A stretch of DNA of 53,293 nucleotides. Source: Thermoplasmata archaeon (lineage in GTDB: Archaea; Thermoplasmatota; E2; DHVEG-1). This document shows, piece after piece, positions 50,018 through 53,293 of the stretch; the stretch's first letter is position 1, and every line of letters starts with the position of its first letter. The stretch covers positions 1-53,293 of the forward strand of contig DQIQ01000006.1 of NCBI GenBank assembly GCA_003942085.1, given 5' to 3'. The notes beneath the pieces were generated by a model, which saw nothing but the letters and a program-made list of their open reading frames with translations, had not been told where the DNA came from and ran no database searches. A program made the translations under genes and the position numbers.

Positions 50018-50287
50018 CTAAATTTTTCCAATTTCAGCAAGAAGTGCGGCAATCTTTTTCCCTTTAGTCGTAAGCCAGATGTACCTTCGTCCACTAACTT
50101 TTTCTTCGCCTTCTTCTTTGATAAGACTAGTTTCTCGTAAAATCTTTATTCTTTTACTGACCGTATTAGTATCTTTCGTGTCTAATATTTCTAAAAGCTC
50201 GGAAAGAAAGAGTCTGTCTTTGTCTTGTAAAGCCACCAGGATCTCTATGGATTGTGATTTTTCAAGAACATCAAATATCTCACTCAT
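50018..50287 (-). CDS. Small winged-helix transcriptional regulator
   Basis: An 89-residue winged helix-turn-helix protein. Helices IFDVLEKSQSIEILVALQ and FLSELLEILD, then the recognition helix TNTVSKRIKILRETSLI, and a wing with GEEKVSGRRYIWLTTKGKKIA give the ArsR/MarR-like layout of many archaeal regulators. No metal-binding cysteines are present, so it is not a classical ArsR. The ATG at 50287 coincides with the transcript start predicted by TTTTATAC at 50313-50320. No obvious target gene can be named; it faces the pseudogene at its 3-prime end. Confidence 0.85.
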   Translation of the reverse strand: MSEIFDVLEKSQSIEILVALQDKDRLFLSELLEILDTKDTNTVSKRIKILRETSLIKEEGEEKVSGRRYIWLTTKGKKIAALLAEIGKI

Positions 50288-50571
50288 TACAAAGTGCTAA
50301 TAGCAAATCTATGTATAAAATTAACGTTTCAATTATTCATTCCTGGAGATATACGAATAATTAATAATCTGATACAATAATCATCTTGTCAGATATAACT
50401 GTTTACGAGAATAAATTAATCACTAGTCTCAAAAAACCGTTTGCATCCGATATCATCTTTGGTTAATGAAATTTCTTCAAACTTCGAATATTATATCACA
50501 GATTATTTTCCCAACATCATTCCTATAATTTCTCTGTAAAAAATCGTCAATTCAAACACATAGTCATTTCA
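50288..50571. other. Gene-free A+T-rich interval of 284 bases
   Basis: It contains the leaderless promoter of the winged-helix gene (TTTTATAC, 50313-50320, minus strand) and the downstream region of the next minus-strand gene. Nothing else is recognisable: no tRNA, no long hairpin, no open frame of note. Confidence 0.5.
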
Positions 50572-51216
50572 TTATGTTCCGGGACAATTAAATATTTCCT
50601 CTAGAGTTAATATTATTGTGAGTAAGTTATATCCTATATCAAGCCACAAAGCAAAAAACAGTATAAAAATTCCTATTGCCCCGAAAATTGCGCAGATAAC
50701 CGGGAATTGCCAAGCAGTAATTCCTAAGCTACACTGACAATCACAATTCGAATTTGATAATTGTGTTATTTCTCTATTAAGAGTGTTATCTTTGTTAATG
50801 GTATTAGTTATTTCCTTTTGCAGCCCTTTATTATTTACTTGATATTTTTCAATTATAGAATTTACCTTTGATTCATTAAGAATTCTAGAAAGGATTACAC
50901 CAACATTATACGCGTAATTGAGAAATTTTTTTGTTAAAATATGCGGAGTGAATATAGAGAATTTCATACCAGGTACAAAAAACCTATCGATACTACCTCT
51001 CATCTCAGATTTTAGTACTACTCCCCTAATCTCGTTATTGTTCGCTATATCTAAAATTGTTTGAAATAATAACTCTTTTTGATTAAATTTTTCTTCGCTT
51101 ATAATATCGGTGCTTGGTATCTGGTTTATTTTTTGCAATGAATTTGCCAATATAGGTGTATTCACTACGAGGAAAATTGAGAGCATGGCCCATAGGATTA
51201 TTTGTTTCCTTTTCAT
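50572..51216 (-). CDS. Exported membrane protein of unknown function with CDCQC motif
   Basis: A 214-residue protein that I do not recognise. A signal or anchor helix spans residues 5-25. A polar, lysine- and asparagine-rich middle with predicted helices follows (KVNSIIEKYQVNNKGLQKEI). Then comes a cysteine cluster, NSNCDCQCSLG, and two hydrophobic helices near the C-terminus (PVICAIFGAIGIFILFFALW and YNLLTIILTLEEIF). The codon choice is strongly A+T-biased compared with the housekeeping genes to the left. The ATG at 51216 has a GGAAGG SD sequence. A metal-binding or disulfide role for the cysteines is possible but unproven. Confidence 0.65.
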   Translation of the reverse strand: MKRKQIILWAMLSIFLVVNTPILANSLQKINQIPSTDIISEEKFNQKELLFQTILDIANNNEIRGVVLKSEMRGSIDRFFVPGMKFSIFTPHILTKKFLNYAYNVGVILSRILNESKVNSIIEKYQVNNKGLQKEITNTINKDNTLNREITQLSNSNCDCQCSLGITAWQFPVICAIFGAIGIFILFFALWLDIGYNLLTIILTLEEIFNCPGT

Positions 51217-51310
51217 CTTTAATTCCTTCCTTTTTCTCCATCTTTTGTTAATCAAATATTTTTATCATATCTCACATTATATTATAAATAAAAGATATAT
51301 ATCAACGTTT

Positions 51311-53293
51311 CTAATGTCCAAATGCATACACACCACCCCAATAGGCACCAAATATTATTCGAGGGTTGTTTCTCGCATTGTCCAATAGGATTGTATATTG
51401 ACCACCGGCATAATCACAGTTCCATTGGGAAATAACTCTATTCATCCAGATCAATGAATTCTGATGAACTAAATCAATACAGATAACATAACATGCAATT
51501 AAAGGATAATTTGCAGAAACAATCATCTTAGGATTTGTCTCATCACAAATTTGCATCACTGATATTGGTCTGTACCCTGACCCCATAAGTTTTTCTATAG
51601 AAATATTTTCCATTATATCTCCATTATTCAGGCTTAGACGTGTTAAATTTCTATGATACGTGTCCTCAAACCAAATACTGTCACCTCTTGGGTCCGCGGT
51701 CATTGTAAACCATGTCATATGAGAAAGGGATACATTCCATTTTTCAGAACAAGTATCTCCCAAATCATTTACAGCACAAGCTCCCACATCAATTGTTGGT
51801 GTCCAAATTGATTGATAAATATCAAAATAGATAACATTGTTAATAAATGTTGGACTTGCTTGACTTTTTCCCGTATATGGATAATACCAAATGGGCGTGA
51901 ATATATTTCCGCTTTTTTCAATATCTATTGCAAAGAGTCGGGATTTCTCATTGGATTTTTCTCCTAATATATATACCCTATTGCCATTTACACATGCTGA
52001 ATTCGATGTGGAAAAAACATCTGTACTCATTACTGTATAACCATCTTCAAGACTATAACCACTTAAAAAATCGCCATTGTCGCTATTAAATACATAGATA
52101 TTTCCATTTCTAATCGGTAATATTATCACTCCATTTTCCGTAATGGCAGGACTAAATATAACTCCTGGGCTTCCTGGAATTTCAGTCGACCATAAACATT
52201 CACCATCTTCATTATAATAAGGATCAACCATTATTATTTTATAACTATCGCAGATGATTACCTTATTATCTATAGAAACCATTGGTGTGGATGATGTTGT
52301 TGACCAATGTAATAAGTCTTCTGATTTCCAGACTCGATTCCCATTATAATCATAAACGATAAGGTTGTTTTCACCCCCTGGATATAAAAATGGACATGCA
52401 ACAATCTCTCCATTTCCAGCAATGCCATTCCCCCAATTTTGAGATTTCTCACTGTTTAAATCTTTTCTTATCCATGCCGTCATATTAAAATCCTCTAAAT
52501 AGGAATTTGTTATGCGACCTGAACCATAAGTCATTGTACCGTCTGTTATCAGACCAACATCATCCCATACGATCCCATCGCTTGGAATCCCCAGAATAGG
52601 ATATTCACCGTACTGCTGAAATTTGATATACACGTCACCAGAGAGAGAAACATAGTTCCCAATATTGATGGGACCATACTCAGCCCATATCGGAACCGAA
52701 CTCAGATATTGCCATAATCTTACCCAATTATAATTATCAGTACTCACCGCTATTCCATCTGCATTAGAATGACCTGTAAAGGAACTCGGCATTAAATCCA
52801 AATCATCAAAGTACTCCTTAGTCCAGAAATCTAAATTAAGATAGGAGGCGCCACTATTCATTTTTACATGCACAATAATCTCGTTAAGATTGTAATACCC
52901 GCTATCTTTTACATCCATCCTCCAGCAATTATCTCCGTTACTAGGGATTTGCTCCAGGATTTCCATACGTTCGTTCCTCCCATGATCCGTTGAACTACGA
53001 TAAGTCGACCATTCATCACCTAATGATACGGGTACAGGCATGTTAATAAAATCAGTTAAATGTGGATCACTGTGAACCATCGCTCCCCCCCATGCAGGAA
53101 GAATAAATTCTGGGTCAATATTTAGTATACCATCTGATTCAAGGTAGATATCATCCCATAGAATTCCATCGGCAGGTATCTGGTAATTGTCGTATTGCTG
53201 AAACTTGATATACACATCCCCTGAAATAGAAATCACACTTCCGATATCTGGGATTTGTAGAGGACCATATTCAGTCCAATACGGTATGGAACT
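51311..53293 (-). CDS. Secreted jelly-roll-repeat and beta-propeller protein (N-terminus cut by window edge)
   Basis: The frame is open to the right edge, so the N-terminus is missing; 660 residues are visible. The first part has at least two repeats of a MAM-like/jelly-roll domain with SGDVYIKFQQY, DGIxWDD and DGIAVSTDNYNW; the first is cut by the edge. The C-terminal 400 residues form a PQQ/WD-type beta-propeller (NNLIVYDYNGNRVWKSEDL, ENGVIILPIRNGNIYVFNS, NNVIYFDIYQS, IIFGAYWGGVYAFGH at the end). No C-terminal anchor is present. It resembles the architecture of the 13649-17809 surface protein but is richer in A+T. Function is unknown; a surface or secreted binding role is likely. Confidence 0.75.
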   Translation of the reverse strand, partial: SSIPYWTEYGPLQIPDIGSVISISGDVYIKFQQYDNYQIPADGILWDDIYLESDGILNIDPEFILPAWGGAMVHSDPHLTDFINMPVPVSLGDEWSTYRSSTDHGRNERMEILEQIPSNGDNCWRMDVKDSGYYNLNEIIVHVKMNSGASYLNLDFWTKEYFDDLDLMPSSFTGHSNADGIAVSTDNYNWVRLWQYLSSVPIWAEYGPINIGNYVSLSGDVYIKFQQYGEYPILGIPSDGIVWDDVGLITDGTMTYGSGRITNSYLEDFNMTAWIRKDLNSEKSQNWGNGIAGNGEIVACPFLYPGGENNLIVYDYNGNRVWKSEDLLHWSTTSSTPMVSIDNKVIICDSYKIIMVDPYYNEDGECLWSTEIPGSPGVIFSPAITENGVIILPIRNGNIYVFNSDNGDFLSGYSLEDGYTVMSTDVFSTSNSACVNGNRVYILGEKSNEKSRLFAIDIEKSGNIFTPIWYYPYTGKSQASPTFINNVIYFDIYQSIWTPTIDVGACAVNDLGDTCSEKWNVSLSHMTWFTMTADPRGDSIWFEDTYHRNLTRLSLNNGDIMENISIEKLMGSGYRPISVMQICDETNPKMIVSANYPLIACYVICIDLVHQNSLIWMNRVISQWNCDYAGGQYTILLDNARNNPRIIFGAYWGGVYAFGH

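Noticed and set aside
49833-50021. Small plus-strand protein gene of 62 codons
   Set aside because: It overlaps the C-terminal remnant of the DUF3795 pseudogene in the wrong frame and has no recognisable features.
1-53293. CRISPR array, insertion sequence or integrated element
   Set aside because: No regularly spaced repeats, transposase, integrase or attachment-site duplication was recognised by reading.

Overview
The window looks archaeal, most likely from a Thermoplasmatota relative (sediment MBG-D-like lineages are the closest match I can think of; the phylum call is inference). Archaeal hallmarks are an archaeal-type LeuRS, SRP54, an Sm-like (Lsm) protein, a DRG-family GTPase, the short archaeal triosephosphate isomerase, the L7Ae-S28e-L24e ribosomal cluster, a tetraether-lipid-synthase-like radical SAM protein, and TATA boxes about 27 bases upstream of start codons. 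Many first genes appear leaderless or nearly so, while genes inside operons carry Shine-Dalgarno (SD) sequences. No rRNA, tRNA, CRISPR array, integrase or insertion sequence was recognised.

Region by region. 1-5947 (minus): an acyl-CoA carboxylase operon of the methylcrotonyl-CoA carboxylase type (separate biotin carboxylase, biotin carrier and carboxyltransferase) with a methylglutaconyl-CoA-hydratase-like protein, a second enoyl-CoA hydratase, and a geranylgeranyl-reductase-family gene cut by the left edge; this points to leucine breakdown. 6008-8599: a P-type cation ATPase. 8680-10476: the first of three secreted gingipain-like (C25) peptidases. 10611-13632: LeuRS and a zinc-ribbon protein. 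13649-17809: a very large surface protein with a PQQ-type propeller, Ig-like domains and a C-terminal anchor. 18027-20706: glycerate kinase and SRP54. 20829-27956: a DUF3160 lipoprotein, a HAD phosphatase, an EF-Tu/SelB-like protein without a recognisable P-loop, and two tandem C25 peptidases sharing a promoter element. 28022-31619: Lsm, a candidate structured small RNA, urocanase, and a histidine ammonia-lyase whose MIO triad reads Ala-Cys-Gly. 31743-36385: secreted M28 peptidase, Tes-like radical SAM enzyme, ribulose-phosphate epimerase, triosephosphate isomerase. 36533-39874: DRG GTPase, carbamate kinase, isoaspartyl methyltransferase, adenosine-specific kinase. 40258-43907: two related secreted PKD proteins. 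44096-48263: LarA-like protein, ribosomal proteins L24e/S28e/L7Ae, a second radical SAM protein, and an orphan DNA methyltransferase. 48358-49659: glutamine synthetase. 49702-53293: an A+T-rich accessory end with a DUF3795 pseudogene, a small winged-helix regulator, a membrane protein of unknown function and a large secreted repeat protein cut by the right edge.

Taken together this is the gene set of a heterotroph that digests external protein (C25 and M28 peptidases) and catabolises amino acids (histidine through HutH/HutU, leucine through the carboxylase and hydratase). The least explained parts are non-coding: a roughly 77-base RNA with its own promoter and U-rich end between lsm and hutU, a second candidate upstream of the Tes-like gene, and a third orphan promoter region. 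All three carry CATCCCA-type C-rich tracts.
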